Assembly: GCA_024291935.2 (NCBI GenBank)
Contig: CM044306.1
Location: forward strand, 24,139,501-24,203,500
DNA: 64,000 bases
Direction: 5' to 3'
Source of the DNA: Okapia johnstoni
Lineage: Eukaryota > Chordata > Mammalia > Artiodactyla > Giraffidae
Both the position numbers and the translations under genes were made by a program. The notes beneath the pieces were generated by a model that was given only the letters and a program-made list of their open reading frames with translations, searched no databases and was not told where the DNA came from. Below, one piece after another: positions 33,580 through 43,394 of the stretch; within the stretch, counting starts at the first letter, position 1, and each line of letters opens with the position of its first letter.

Positions 33580-33845
33580 CAGTGGAAAGTGTGCTGTAAT
33601 AAATAATAGCATGTAAGGACTTGAACTCTGGAATAGGCTAGATGGAAAGTTGCTTAACTTCACAGACTTCAGTATCTTCATATGAAAAACTGTAACAGAG
33701 ATATTTCCTTCATAGGTTTATGTGTAAGGAACACTGTGTTCACATGCAAATAGCTAGTAACTCATAAAGGGCCTGACATATAGAAGCACTGCAAAAATAT
33801 TACCTACTGTTTTGCTTGGTTTGTTGTTAACATTATCATTCTTAT
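33580..33845 (+). mobile_element. MIR SINE
   Basis: 'GTTGCTTAACTTCACAGACTTCAGTATC', then 'GGGCCTGACATATAGAAGCAC': near full-length, very diverged MIR. Confidence 0.7.
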
Positions 33846-33879
33846 AGTTCTTCATGGGCAGTACGTGATACATTAAGAG

Positions 33880-34012
33880 GGACTTCCGTGGAGGTCCAGT
33901 GATTAAAACCACGCTTCCACTTTAGGGAGCACATGTGTGACCCCTCGTTTGGGAGCGAAGACCACATCCTGCATGCCATGCAGTATAGCCAAAAAGAAAC
34001 AAAACACATAAA
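33880..34012 (+). mobile_element. CHR-type SINE (short form)
   Basis: 'GGGACTTCCGTGGAGGTCCAGTG', then 'GACCACATCCTGCATGCCATGC' and A-rich tail. Confidence 0.75.
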
Positions 34013-34394
34013 TAACCCAAATAGTGGATTGTTATAAGTGCTCTGGGAGGTAAATTAAAATATCATGGTCGATGGCATAAAGTTTAGTGGGACAGTGAAA
34101 GAAAGTGACCTTGAACTCTGATTTGTGTATCTTTTATTGTCTATCACGAGCCCCCATAAAAGTGCATTCCAGAATTAACAATGTCCAAAGCCAGGGTGGG
34201 TTACATGACGGGAAAACAGGCCTTTCCTGATGGTGTCATGACAGGAAAGCAGGCCAGGATCGTTTTAGCCTAGTGTGTCAAGGGGAGGCTGGGGGTATGA
34301 GCCCAGAGAGGCCACTGGTGACAGGCGTGGTAAGCCAGCAGGTGGAGTGTGCGTTTTGCTTTCTGGGTAATGCAAAGAATTGAACAGTTTTTAT

Positions 34395-34692
34395 TTGTTC
34401 ATAATTTCTTTCGGTTGTGCTGGGTCTTCCTTGCTGCGTGTAGGCATTCTCTATTTTCGGTGAGCAGGGGCGCTTCTTCACTGCAGTGCTTGGACTTCTC
34501 ATTGTGGAACCTTCTCGTGTGGAGCACGGGCTCTGAGCGCATGGGCTTCAGGAATTGCAGCTCTGAGGCTCAGCAGTTGTATACAGGGTTAGTTGCACTG
34601 CTGCGTGTGGAATCTTCCCCGACCAGAGATCCAATCTGTGTCCGCTGCATTGGCAGGTGGATTCCTAACCACTGTACCACCAGGGAAATCCT
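34395..34692 (-). mobile_element. CHR-type SINE (long form)
   Basis: 'TCGGTTGTGCTGGGTCTTCC', 'CAGAGATCCAATCTGTGTCC' and 'TAACCACTGTACCACCAGGG'. Confidence 0.85.
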
Positions 34693-34724
34693 TGAACAGT
34701 TTTTAAAATTGGCACCTTATTCTA

Positions 34725-34940
34725 TGAGACAGGTGCATGCGAAGTTGCTTCAGTCATGTCCGACTCTTTGCGACCCCATGGAGTGTAGCCTGCTAGGCTC
34801 CTCTGTCCATGGGATTCTCCAGGCAAGAATACTGGAGTGGGTTGCCATGCCCTCCTCCAGGGGATCTTCTGGACCCAGGGATTGAACCTGTGTCTCTTAC
34901 ATCTCCTGTGTTGGCAGGTTCTTTACCACCAGCAGCCCAT
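34725..34940 (-). mobile_element. BOV-A2 SINE
   Basis: 'GAAGTTGCTTCAGTCATGTCCG', 'ATTGGCA' region duplicated spacer and 'TTCTTTACCACCAGCAGCCC' match an antisense BOV-A2. Confidence 0.85.
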
Positions 34941-35181
34941 TCTATGAGATACCTTCATAGATAAAATATTACTGTGGCTTTTCTGTGGAGGATAAACTGG
35001 AGGGAAGGTAAAGGAAAGGCAGGGGGACATCTGTTGAGGTGCTGGGATGAAGGTAAACATTTTCTGCTGCTGTGACAATTGTATGTGTCTCTTTGATGAC
35101 CAGTCCCCGGGCTTTACTGCTCAGTTGACTGAGCCTAAGTCTTGAATTAAGGAAGGGAAAGGGGAACTCTCGCCCTTGCAG

Positions 35182-35277
35182 GTTTGAGCCGCTACCCCAG
35201 ACTCCATACAAATGGAAGACTCCCCGGAAGACGGGAGAGCAGCAGAAGGCAGTGTTGGAGGTCAGGAAGCCAGTGCA
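35182..35277 (+). other. Possible in-frame cassette exon in B4GALNT2 intron 3
   Basis: A good acceptor (CTCTCGCCCTTGCAG) and a good donor (CA|GTATGT) bracket 96 bases with no stop in the gene's frame. The phase fits: exon 3 ends in AG, the segment adds G, and it ends in CA, so exon 4's first A completes Gln. It would add 32 residues, including EPLPQTPYKWKTPRKTGEQQ, to the stem. I recall no such segment in human or mouse B4GALNT2. The segment itself is not in a recognisable repeat; a MIR begins about 50 bases downstream. It may be chance. Confidence 0.3.
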
Positions 35278-35329
35278 GTATGTAGGTGATCCTGGCTGGG
35301 GTTTGAGCCCTGGGCCCCCATGGCTGTGC

Positions 35330-35440
35330 GAGGAGTGTGGGGCTCAGTGGTTAACCGTGCTGCCAAGGGAGGCAGACCGGCTGCGTCCTCCGTGTCTCAG
35401 ATCAGCGACCTTGGGCAAGCAGCTTAACTTCCTCTATGGG
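35330..35440 (+). mobile_element. MIR SINE
   Basis: 'GGCTCAGTGGTTAACCGTGCTG', then 'GCGACCTTGGGCAAGCAGCTTAACTTCCTC'. It begins about 50 bases downstream of the candidate cassette exon. Confidence 0.75.
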
Positions 35441-35551
35441 GGGCCGGGGCGGGGTGGAGTGGTGATAGCGCCTTAGGTTGACATTTGGTAAGGTGATTCA
35501 TGAAAGGCCTTAACAACCTCAATGAAATTATAGGGTAATAGAGGAGGTAAG

Positions 35552-35652
35552 TGGAGAAGGCACTGGCGACCCACTCCAGTACTGGGCTGCCGTCTTTGGG
35601 GTCGCACGGAGTTGGACAGACTGACGCGACTGTAGCAGCAGCAGCAGTGGAT
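35552..35652 (+). mobile_element. ART2A/Bov-tA-type SINE, internally deleted
   Basis: 'GTGGAGAAGGCACTGGCGACCC', then 'GGGCTGCCGTCTTTGGGGTCGC' and the AGCAGCAGCAG end typical of ART2A. A large internal piece is missing. Confidence 0.75.
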
Positions 35653-36430
35653 GGTAAGGAGGGGAAACACGTAAGATCTGACACATGCAGATCTCTGTCT
35701 GGGACGGCACAGGGCTGCAGAGAGAGAGAGAGAGAGAAGTCACAGAGTCCTCAGGAGAGAGCCCCAGATGTGCTCGGAGCATGGTGGGGGGAGGGAGAGC
35801 AGGAAGGGAGCTTTGAAGAGATGGGGACAGGGAGGGATAAGAGAAGGGACTAGTTGGGAGTGGGGGCTCGTCTGGAGGAAGCTGGGCAGAAGGAGTTACA
35901 GAACGAATAGATTCCAAACAGGAAGGGCCAAGGGGAAGGGCTGTGTTCTCACCTTCCCCTGCTTTACCTGTTTGAAATGCCCAGCTCTCTTGGGATTATA
36001 CCTGGCAATCTAGATATAAACAAAAACAGAGCCCGATAATGATAACTGTCGTGAACTGGGTCTCAGGCCAGTAAGGAAGTAGCTGGGTGGGGAGACTCAG
36101 TGCCTTGCCCAGCGCTGGGCAAGGCCCTGAGTCAGGCACAAAGATCGGTCTGATCTAGATAACATCTCTCAATGAGCTTATAGTATTGTAGAGGAGTACA
36201 GAGTGTGTCCTCCCCTGGGGTCCAGTGGCTACTCTCTGAGTTACAGCCTCCCTGCACCGCCATTATCTGGGTGCGTGGAACCCAGCATTGAGTGCACATG
36301 AGCAGTCTGTGGCCTGGGGAGTGTTTTCAGCAAATTGCATGGAACTCAAGAGTTCTGTCCCCAGCTCAATGATAATAGCAGTCAGAGGGAGGGATGTGGT
36401 AGCGTTTAGGAGGGAGGTCTGAGAATTAAA
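35653..36430. other. Intron 3 stretch without recognised features
   Basis: Purine-rich with a short (AG)n at 35719-35738. No exon or named repeat. Confidence 0.4.
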
Positions 36431-36431
36431 G

Positions 36432-36640
36432 GGCTTTCCTTGTAGCTCAGTCGGTAAAGAATCTGCCTGCAGTGCAGGAGACCCAGGTTCAATCCCTGGG
36501 TTGGGAAGATCTCCTGGAGAAGGAAATGGCAACCCACTCCAGTGTCCTTGCCTGGAAAATCTCATGGACAGAGGAGCCTGGTGGGCTGCAGTCCATGGGG
36601 TTGCAAAGAGTTGGGCACGACTGAGCGACTAACACTTACT
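36432..36640 (+). mobile_element. Bov-tA SINE
   Basis: 'GGGCTTTCCTTGTAGCTCAGTCGG' head, 'GGCACGACTGAGCGACTAACAC' tail. The flank ATTAAA.. 'GAGAATTAAA' recurs on both sides (36421-36430 and 36641-36650), a target-site duplication. Confidence 0.9.
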
Positions 36641-36654
36641 GAGAATTAAAAAAA

Positions 36655-38455
36655 GAACATTCAGAAAGAAGGTGACATTCAAGCTGGCCTGACCTCTTTT
36701 ACTGAACTGATGACCTTGTATTCTAGGTGTTGGAGTTTGGCTCTGAGTTCTCACCCTTCCCAGAAAGGGACTTTATTGCTCTCTTTGTCCTGGGTTTAGC
36801 ACAAGGCTGGACAAGTCAAGAAAGGAATGAATAAGAGGCAAGGGGTGATGTGTGACTCTAGACCGAGCTCTGGGTGTGGCTCATTCCTTGAGGGAAGAAA
36901 AGCAATTTGGAGGAGGAAGCTTCAGGCATTAAAAAAGAAAGGGAAAAGAGGTCCCTTCATTTATTTAGTCAAAAAAGCAAGATGCAGACGGTTTGTACAG
37001 TGTGTTACATTTGTGTTTAAACAAGGAGGGGGTGTTTCTGTGATTGTGTGTGTGCAGAGACATGTTTATATATGTTGAAGGGAGAAGGATGAACAGTGAT
37101 GGCAAGTGTTTAACAGTGGGCTTTTGATGGTAGCTTGTAGCATTTGCTAATTTCTGTGGTTTAGCCATCACCCTGGGGCTGATTTCAAGCTATGGACAAG
37201 ATATCACTGGATTCCAGTTATAAAATGTCTCCACCATTCAAATACAATAGATGAAAATAACCTCCAGAGCAGAGATAATAGGAAGATGTAGTAAAATAAT
37301 TATAAAGTGGTGAGTTTTGACAGCTTTTCAGCTCTGTGTTCCCTTAATTTAATTTTTGTTAATGACTGTGTGTAAAAGCTGGCTTGCAAAATTCCTGAAA
37401 ATTCAACAGTTGATTGCACTGTGTGGGTACAGGCCCGCTCTCCCACACCACTATTACACATGAATATCAATGGCTCTGTGTCCCTTTGTGGTGGGCAAGT
37501 GGTTTTGCCTCACAAGCCCTGTTCACAGACAGTGTCCAAGCTTCCTGATGGACAGTGGACTGGGCCAAGTCACTGAGGCACCCGCATTCAGTGACCGGTA
37601 TGCTGGCTACCAATTTAGGGGTATTCAAGAGGCTCAGCTCTGGGAAAAATTTTCTGCTATTCAATCTCCTCAGAAAGAAAGATCCTGCTTGAGGCTAACA
37701 GTGTCTTTCTCCTCACCCAAGTCCTTCAAGGGTTCGTTTCCCCCTCCGGTCTGAGGGATTCCCCACCCCACTAACCTCAGTTGTAATTACACTCTGGATA
37801 AACTGCTCTCAGATGCACAACTTCCATCTGCTGTCCCACTGTTCCTTTCCACACTGCTGACAGCCCAATGGCTTCTTGCTGGAATGGGGCAGGTCTGGAA
37901 CTTGTGGGATGGATAGGACTCAGCCCTGGGTTTTTAATGTGTCAATACAGGCATAAGCCAAGCTATCAGAATTTGGGTACTGCATTCCACTAGATACCAG
38001 CTGAGTAGGACCAGCCAACTCTCAGGCCGGGAGCCTGGACAAAGACACTAAGGGCCTACCCAGATCCTCCTAGCCCTGTTCGTAGCAAAACACACCAGTT
38101 AAACAAAGATTTCTTCCACAGTCTCTGTTTCACACACTCTCTTCCTCTGAGTTTCATTTGGCATCTTCAGGCTAGAAACCTGTCTCTCTCAACTCAGCAA
38201 GTACAAACTTGTCTGGCCAAGGTCAGGTTCCCCGAAGACTTTCTGTCCCAGCACACCGAGGGGAATAGGGGACTCAACAGCTCTTTGGTAACAGCAAGTA
38301 GAGATTTTTCTGGGGGTGTTGTGGGGGAGCTGGGTAATAGAAAAGATGTTATTCCATATAATTTTTATATTGCTACACAGATCAGCACACATAATCACAT
38401 ATTTATGTGTGTGTATACATATATAAATATATACTGCTGGGGTTTTGTGTGTATA
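36655..38455. other. Intron 3 stretch without recognised features
   Basis: Mostly single-copy-looking. 37950-38330 may be an old LTR, but no family could be named. No coding exon is supported. Confidence 0.35.
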
Positions 38456-40030
38456 TATTTATTTATTTATTTTTAGTTACACTGGATCTTTGTTGCTTTG
38501 TGCGGGCTTTCTCTAGTTGCAGTTCAGTTCATTTCAGTTCAGTTGCTGAGTCCTTTCTGACTCTGCAATCGCATGGACTGCAGCATGCCAGGCTTCCCTG
38601 TCCATCACCAGCTCCCAGAGCTTGCTCAAACTCATGTCCATTGAGTCGGTGATGCCATCCAACCATCTCATCCTCTGTCATCCCCTTCTCCTCCTGCTTT
38701 CAATCTTTCCCAGCATTAAGGTCATTTCCAATGAGTCAGTTCTTCTCATCAGGTGGTCAAAGTATTGGAGTTTCAGCTTCAGCATCAGTCCTTCCAATGA
38801 ATATTCAGGACTGATCTCCTTTAGGCCAGACTGGTTGGATCTCCTTGCAGTTCAAGGGACTCTCAAGAGTCTTCTCCAACACCACAGTTTAAAAGCATCA
38901 ATTCTTCGGTGCTCAGCTTTCTTTATGGTCCAACTCTTAACATGCATACATGACTACTGGAAAAACCATAGCTTTGACTAGATGGACCTTTGTTGGCAAA
39001 GTAATGTCTCTGCTTTTTAATATGCTATCTAGGTTGGTCATAGCTTTTCTTCCAAGGAGCCAAGCATCTTTTAATTTCATGGCTGCAGTCACTATCTGCA
39101 GTGATTTTGGAGCCCAAGAAAAGAAAGTCTGCACTGTTTCCATTGTTTCCCCAGCTATTTGCCGTAAAGTGATGAGGCCAGATGCCATGATATTCGTTTT
39201 TTGAATGTAGAGTTTTAAGCCAACTTTTTCACTCTCCTCTTTCACATTCATCAAGAGGCTCTTTAGTTCTTCTTCACTTTCTGCCATAAGGGTGGTGTCA
39301 TCTGCATATCTGAGGTTATTGATATTTCTCCCGGCAATCTTGATTCCAGCTTGTGCTTCCAGCCCAGCGTTTCTCATGATGTCCTCTGCATATAAGTTAA
39401 ATAAGCAGGGTGACAATATACATCCTTGACATATTCCTTTCCCAATTTGGAACTAGTCCATTCCATGTCCGGTTCTAGCTATTGCTTCTTGACCCGCATA
39501 CAGATTTCTCAGGGGCAGATATCGTGGTCTAATATTACCATCTCTTTAAGAATTTTCCAGTTTGTTGTGATCAACACAGTCAAAGGCTTTGGCATGGTCA
39601 ATAAAGCAGAAGTAGATGTTTTTCTGGAACTCCCTTGCTTTTTCTATGATCCAACAGATGTTGGCAATTTAGTCTCTGGTTCCTCTGCCTTTTCTAAATC
39701 CAGCTTGAACATCTGGTAGTTCTCGGTTCATGTACTGTTGAAGCCTGGCTTGGAGAATTTTGAGCATTACTCTGCTAACGTGTGAGATAAATGCAACTGT
39801 GCTGTAGTTTGAACTTTCTTTGGCATTGCCTTTTGGAGTGGAATGAAAACTGACCTTTTCCAGTCCTGTGGCCACTGCTGAGTTTTCCAGATTTGCTAGT
39901 TGCAGTGAGTGGGGGCTACTCTTGGTTGCGGTGGGCAGGCTTCTCATTGCAGTGGCTTCTCGTTGCAGAGCACAGGCTCTAGGTGCCTGGACTTCACCAG
40001 TTGCAGGCAACTAAGGCTTAGTTGTATATT
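38456..40030 (-). mobile_element. CHR-type SINE split by a BovB insertion
   Basis: The left part 'ACACTGGATCTTTGTTGC', 'GTGCGGGCTTTCTCTAGTTGC' and the right part 'TAGTTGCAGTGAGTGGGGGC', 'TTCTCGTTGCAGAGCACAGG' are contiguous parts of one antisense CHR. They are separated by the BovB at 38524-39895. Confidence 0.85.
38524..39895 (-). mobile_element. BovB LINE, 5' truncated, with 11-base target-site duplication
   Basis: Antisense RT and C-terminal frames: RYADDTTLMAESEEELKSLL (the RT YADD motif), then the C-terminal part with frame breaks. CTAGTTGCAGT at 38513-38523 and 39896-39906 flanks it exactly. Intron 3. Confidence 0.92.
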
Positions 40031-40144
40031 TTTAATGTAATTAGTACCATAAGAACAAATCACTCTGAAATTTTCTTTTTCCTTCAATGATTTTTTTTCC
40101 ATTTTAAACAGGAAGTTTATTTAAAATGAAATGACTTCCCTTAA

Positions 40145-40400
40145 GATTGTTGCCAATGCAGGGGGCATGCATTCGATCCCTGATCTAGGAAGATTCCACA
40201 TGCCACTGGGCGACTAAGCCCATGCGCCACAATGCAGTGAAGACCCAGCACAGCCATAAGTAAATAAAAACAAACAACAAGATGTTTGACTTGTTCTGAG
40301 CCCGTGCACCACAACTAGAGAGTCCATGTCCAGGTGCCACAACAAAGATCCTGCATGACACAACTAAGACCTGATGCAGCCAAATCAATAAAATTTAAAA
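40145..40400 (+). mobile_element. CHR-type SINE fragments
   Basis: 40145-40275 ('CATGCATTCGATCCCTGATC', 'CGACTAAGCCCATGCGCC') and 40297-40400 ('GCCCGTGCACCACAACTAG'). Probably two truncated copies joined by an A-rich linker. Confidence 0.7.
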
Positions 40401-40619
40401 AATAAAATTCTCCAATAGATCAAAGTATATAACGACTTTTATCTTGTGTTAAACATCGAAAGCAAAATAACTTACTGAATATAAAGACAAGAGCTGAGCG
40501 AGCCTGCTGCTAGTGGAGAAAGGAATATTTTCTCATGACCGTTATTCCCCCATCCCATCTCCATTTGATGTTGATCAAAACATACTGTTGGCTATTTAGT
40601 TTTTAAAAATTCAGCACGT

Positions 40620-40745
40620 GGGAATTCCTTGGGTGGTCCAGTAGTTAGGGCTTCATACTTCCACTAAAGTGGCCTAGGTGCCATCTCTGGCAGGGGAGCT
40701 AAGCTCCCACAATCCCCTCATTTCAACAATAAACAAGCTAGCAAA
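40620..40745 (+). mobile_element. CHR-type SINE (short form)
   Basis: 'GGAATTCCTTGGGTGGTCCAG', 'GTGCCATCTCTGGCAGGGGAG', A-rich end. Confidence 0.7.
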
Positions 40746-41664
40746 CAAATAAATAAATATGCATGTGCACACACACCAGGAATGGGGAAGGGGAAAATGA
40801 AAGAATGAAGAAAACAATACTGTAGTGATCAGGAGGTGGTAGAACCAAATTGCAGTTTTCTGATTTCTGCAATGGCTCCTTGGTCTGGAGGAACAAAGCA
40901 GCAGGTTTCCTTTCTGGTTGACAGCCCCTGTCTGCTACTGGGATGCTCCAATGGTATCTCCAGCCTCTATATCCAGCTGCGTGTGTCTTTCTCATTGATG
41001 GGCTGACCATCAAATCAGAATCTGATCTGCCTCGTGGACAAACCCTGCCAGTCACATAAACTTCCACTGGTTTGCTGAGTGGTGTGTGCCTCTTCATCTC
41101 GAACGGTCTGCCTCCTTCAAACCACGTGATTGCCAGTTCTCAGTTTTGACTCCTTCCTTGGAATTTTTGTGGGTCAGCTCTGAGTCTCCTGGTGCTGCTT
41201 CACAAAAGAGGAAGTGAGAAGCACCAGAAGACTCTGATATGTTTTTAAGAGTTATCTATACATCTAGTTTGTTCTTTTTAATTGCTATACAGCTATGAGT
41301 ATGAATGCATTGAATTTTATTAAGCCATTCTCCTATTGAAAGATACTCCAGTTTTTATAAAATTTTCATTATTATAATTTCATAATTTATAATATTACAT
41401 TGTACTTACAGTCTTTCCTTCATTTATTAAGATGTGTATAAGGATGTTCATTTCAGACAGTGCTGAAATAAACCACCTTATATGAATATCCTACTGTTGA
41501 CATGGGAGAAACTACAGGTTTCTCCCCCTACCTATAGCATCTGAATTGCTCAACCACAGGATATGCTTATTTCTGCTTTGAGTAAATATGGCCAGATTGC
41601 CTTCAAGAGGACCTATATTAATTGACACTTTCATGAAGAGTCGGTAAATGTAGCACCTTGTTTA
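40746..41664. other. Intron 3 stretch, partly old-L1-like
   Basis: 41240-41640 contains L1-like antisense text ('GCATTGAATTTTATTAAGCC', 'AAGAGGACCTATATTAATTGACAC'). The rest has no recognised feature. Confidence 0.35.
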
Positions 41665-41667
41665 TAT

Positions 41668-41896
41668 ACATGCTTGCGGGCTAAGTCGCTTCAGTCATGT
41701 TTGACTCTTTGTGACCCTGTGGACTGTAGCCCGCCAGGCCCCTCTGTCCATGGGATTCTCTAGGCAAGAATACTGGAGTGGGTTGCAGTGCCCTCCTCCA
41801 GGGGATCTTCCCAGCCCAGGGATGGAACCCATGTCTCTTAAGTCTCATGCATTGGCAGGTGGATTCTTTACCACTAGCGCCGCCTGTGAAGCCCTG
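41668..41896 (-). mobile_element. BOV-A2 SINE
   Basis: 'GGGCTAAGTCGCTTCAGTCATG', 'CTTAAGTCTCATGCATTGGC' and 'CCACTAGCGCCGCCTGTGAAG' are diagnostic for antisense BOV-A2. Confidence 0.9.
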
Positions 41897-41984
41897 TTTA
41901 TATATATATACCCTCTACCTAATCAACACTCTCTATTATCAAATTTCAAAACTTCAAGGAAAAGGTGCTGGTTTTTATTTATTC

Positions 41985-42135
41985 ATTTGGCTCACCATCT
42001 CCATAATGTGCATGCTCAGTAGTTGCTGCTTTCGAGTTTAGTTACCCCACGGCATGGGTTCTTAGTTCCCTGACTAGGGATTGAACCCATATCCTCTGCA
42101 GATTCTTAACCACTGGACCACCAGAGAAGTCCTCT
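41985..42135 (-). mobile_element. CHR-type SINE (short form)
   Basis: 'CCACGGCATGGGTTCTTAG', 'GACTAGGGATTGAACCC' and 'CTTAACCACTGGACCACCAG'. Confidence 0.75.
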
Positions 42136-42397
42136 TTATTTATTTATTTATTTATTTAGGGCTGTGCTTTGTTGCTTTGTGTGGGGCTTTCTCTAGTTAC
42201 GGCTAGTGGAGGCTACTCTTTGTTGCAGTTCATGGGTGGCTTCTCTTGTTGCGTAGTTGTGGCGTACAGGTTCAGTAGTTGCAGCTCACAGGTTTAGTTG
42301 CCCCACAGCATGTGGAATCTTCCCAGACCAGGGATGGAACTTCTGTTCCCTACATTTGTAGGCGGATTCTTATCTACTGCACCACCGGGGAAGTCTG
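42136..42397 (-). mobile_element. CHR-type SINE (long form) with (TTTA)n start
   Basis: (TTTA)n at 42136-42160 is the antisense A-rich tail, then 'GGGCTGTGCTTTGTTGC', 'CCAGACCAGGGATGGAAC' and 'CACCGGGGAAG'. Confidence 0.82.
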
Positions 42398-42399
42398 CC

Positions 42400-43018
42400 T
42401 TGCTGTTTTCTTAAAGTTTCATTTCTGTGACTAATATTGACGCTGAATGTGTTTCATATATTTACTGGCCATTTGTATTTCCTCTTCTGTTAATTACCTA
42501 TTTCTCTCTCTTTCCTCTTTTAAATTTTGGCTTTTTCATGTTCTCGTAAATACTTAAGTAGTCTAATCTTTCTTCTGGGTAATCTCAATGATTTCCATGG
42601 TTAAGCGGATCCCTGAAGCCTACATTTCAACTGTATTACCTTAGTCCCTCAAATAGTCAGTATCACCGGGTTGTCCTATATCCTTGACTGAAGGTTGTGT
42701 TGTGTCCTTGACAACAAAACCATCTGAAAATTGTCACTGTGTTTGCTCTGAACATATTGAGACATCATCAACTCCGAGATAAAGTTTGTTACATATTTTA
42801 TTTTTTAGTTCAGTGCCAGGAAGTTTGACCCCATTCAGTTGGTCTGCTTTGTCCTTTTGACAATAAATCCAGCACATTGATTGTCAATTACTTTGTACCC
42901 TGGCTACCAGGAAATTCGATGTGACTTTGGTATTTCCAAAAAAAAAAACCTGGCTTGACTGATACGACCTAATTATTTTTTTCTTTTTCGTTGGTTGTAA
43001 TTTTTTTAATTTTTAAAA
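42400..43018. other. Intron 3 stretch without recognised features
   Basis: AT-rich. 'TAATATTGACGCTGAATGTGTTTCATA' looks L1-like in antisense. Nothing else. Confidence 0.35.
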
Positions 43019-43270
43019 AAAATTTATTTATTTTGGCTGTCCTGGGTCTTCACAGCTGCACGTGGGCTTTCTCTAGTCATGGAGAGCAGGGGATATGCTC
43101 TCCAGTTGCAGTGCACGGGCTTCTCATTGTGGTGGTTTCTCTTGTTGTGAAGTGCAGGCTCTAGGCGCGTAGGCTCAGTAGTTGTGGTGCAGGGGCTTAG
43201 TTGCTCCAAGGCATGTGGGATTTTCCCGGATCAGGAATGGAAAATGTGTCCCCCTGCATTGGCAGGCGGT
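43019..43270 (-). mobile_element. CHR-type SINE fragment
   Basis: 'TTTTGGCTGTCCTGGGTCTTC', 'GAAGTGCAGGCTCTAGGCGCG' and 'GGATCAGGAATGG'. It joins directly to a Bov-tA piece at about 43271. Confidence 0.8.
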
Positions 43271-43390
43271 TTTTTTGGGACCCCATGGACTGTAGCCCAC
43301 CAGGCTCCTCTGTCCATGAGGTTCTCCAGGCCTGGAGCAGATTGCCATTTCCTCCTCCAGGGGATCTTCCCAACCCTGGGATCAAAAAAA
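43271..43390 (-). mobile_element. Bov-tA SINE fragment
   Basis: 'GGGACCCCATGGACTGTAGCC', 'GGGGATCTTCCCAACCCTGG'. Both ends are missing; chimeric junction with the preceding CHR. Confidence 0.8.
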
Positions 43391-43394
43391 TAAA

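Noticed and set aside
35182..35260. Alternative donor GAG|GTCAGG for the cassette exon
   Set aside because: It would leave the downstream exon out of frame, whereas CA|GTATGT keeps the phase and is the stronger donor.
35528..35917. 129-codon antisense open frame in intron 3
   Set aside because: Ser/Pro/Leu-rich translation of a purine-rich strand plus an ART2A fragment. No homology.
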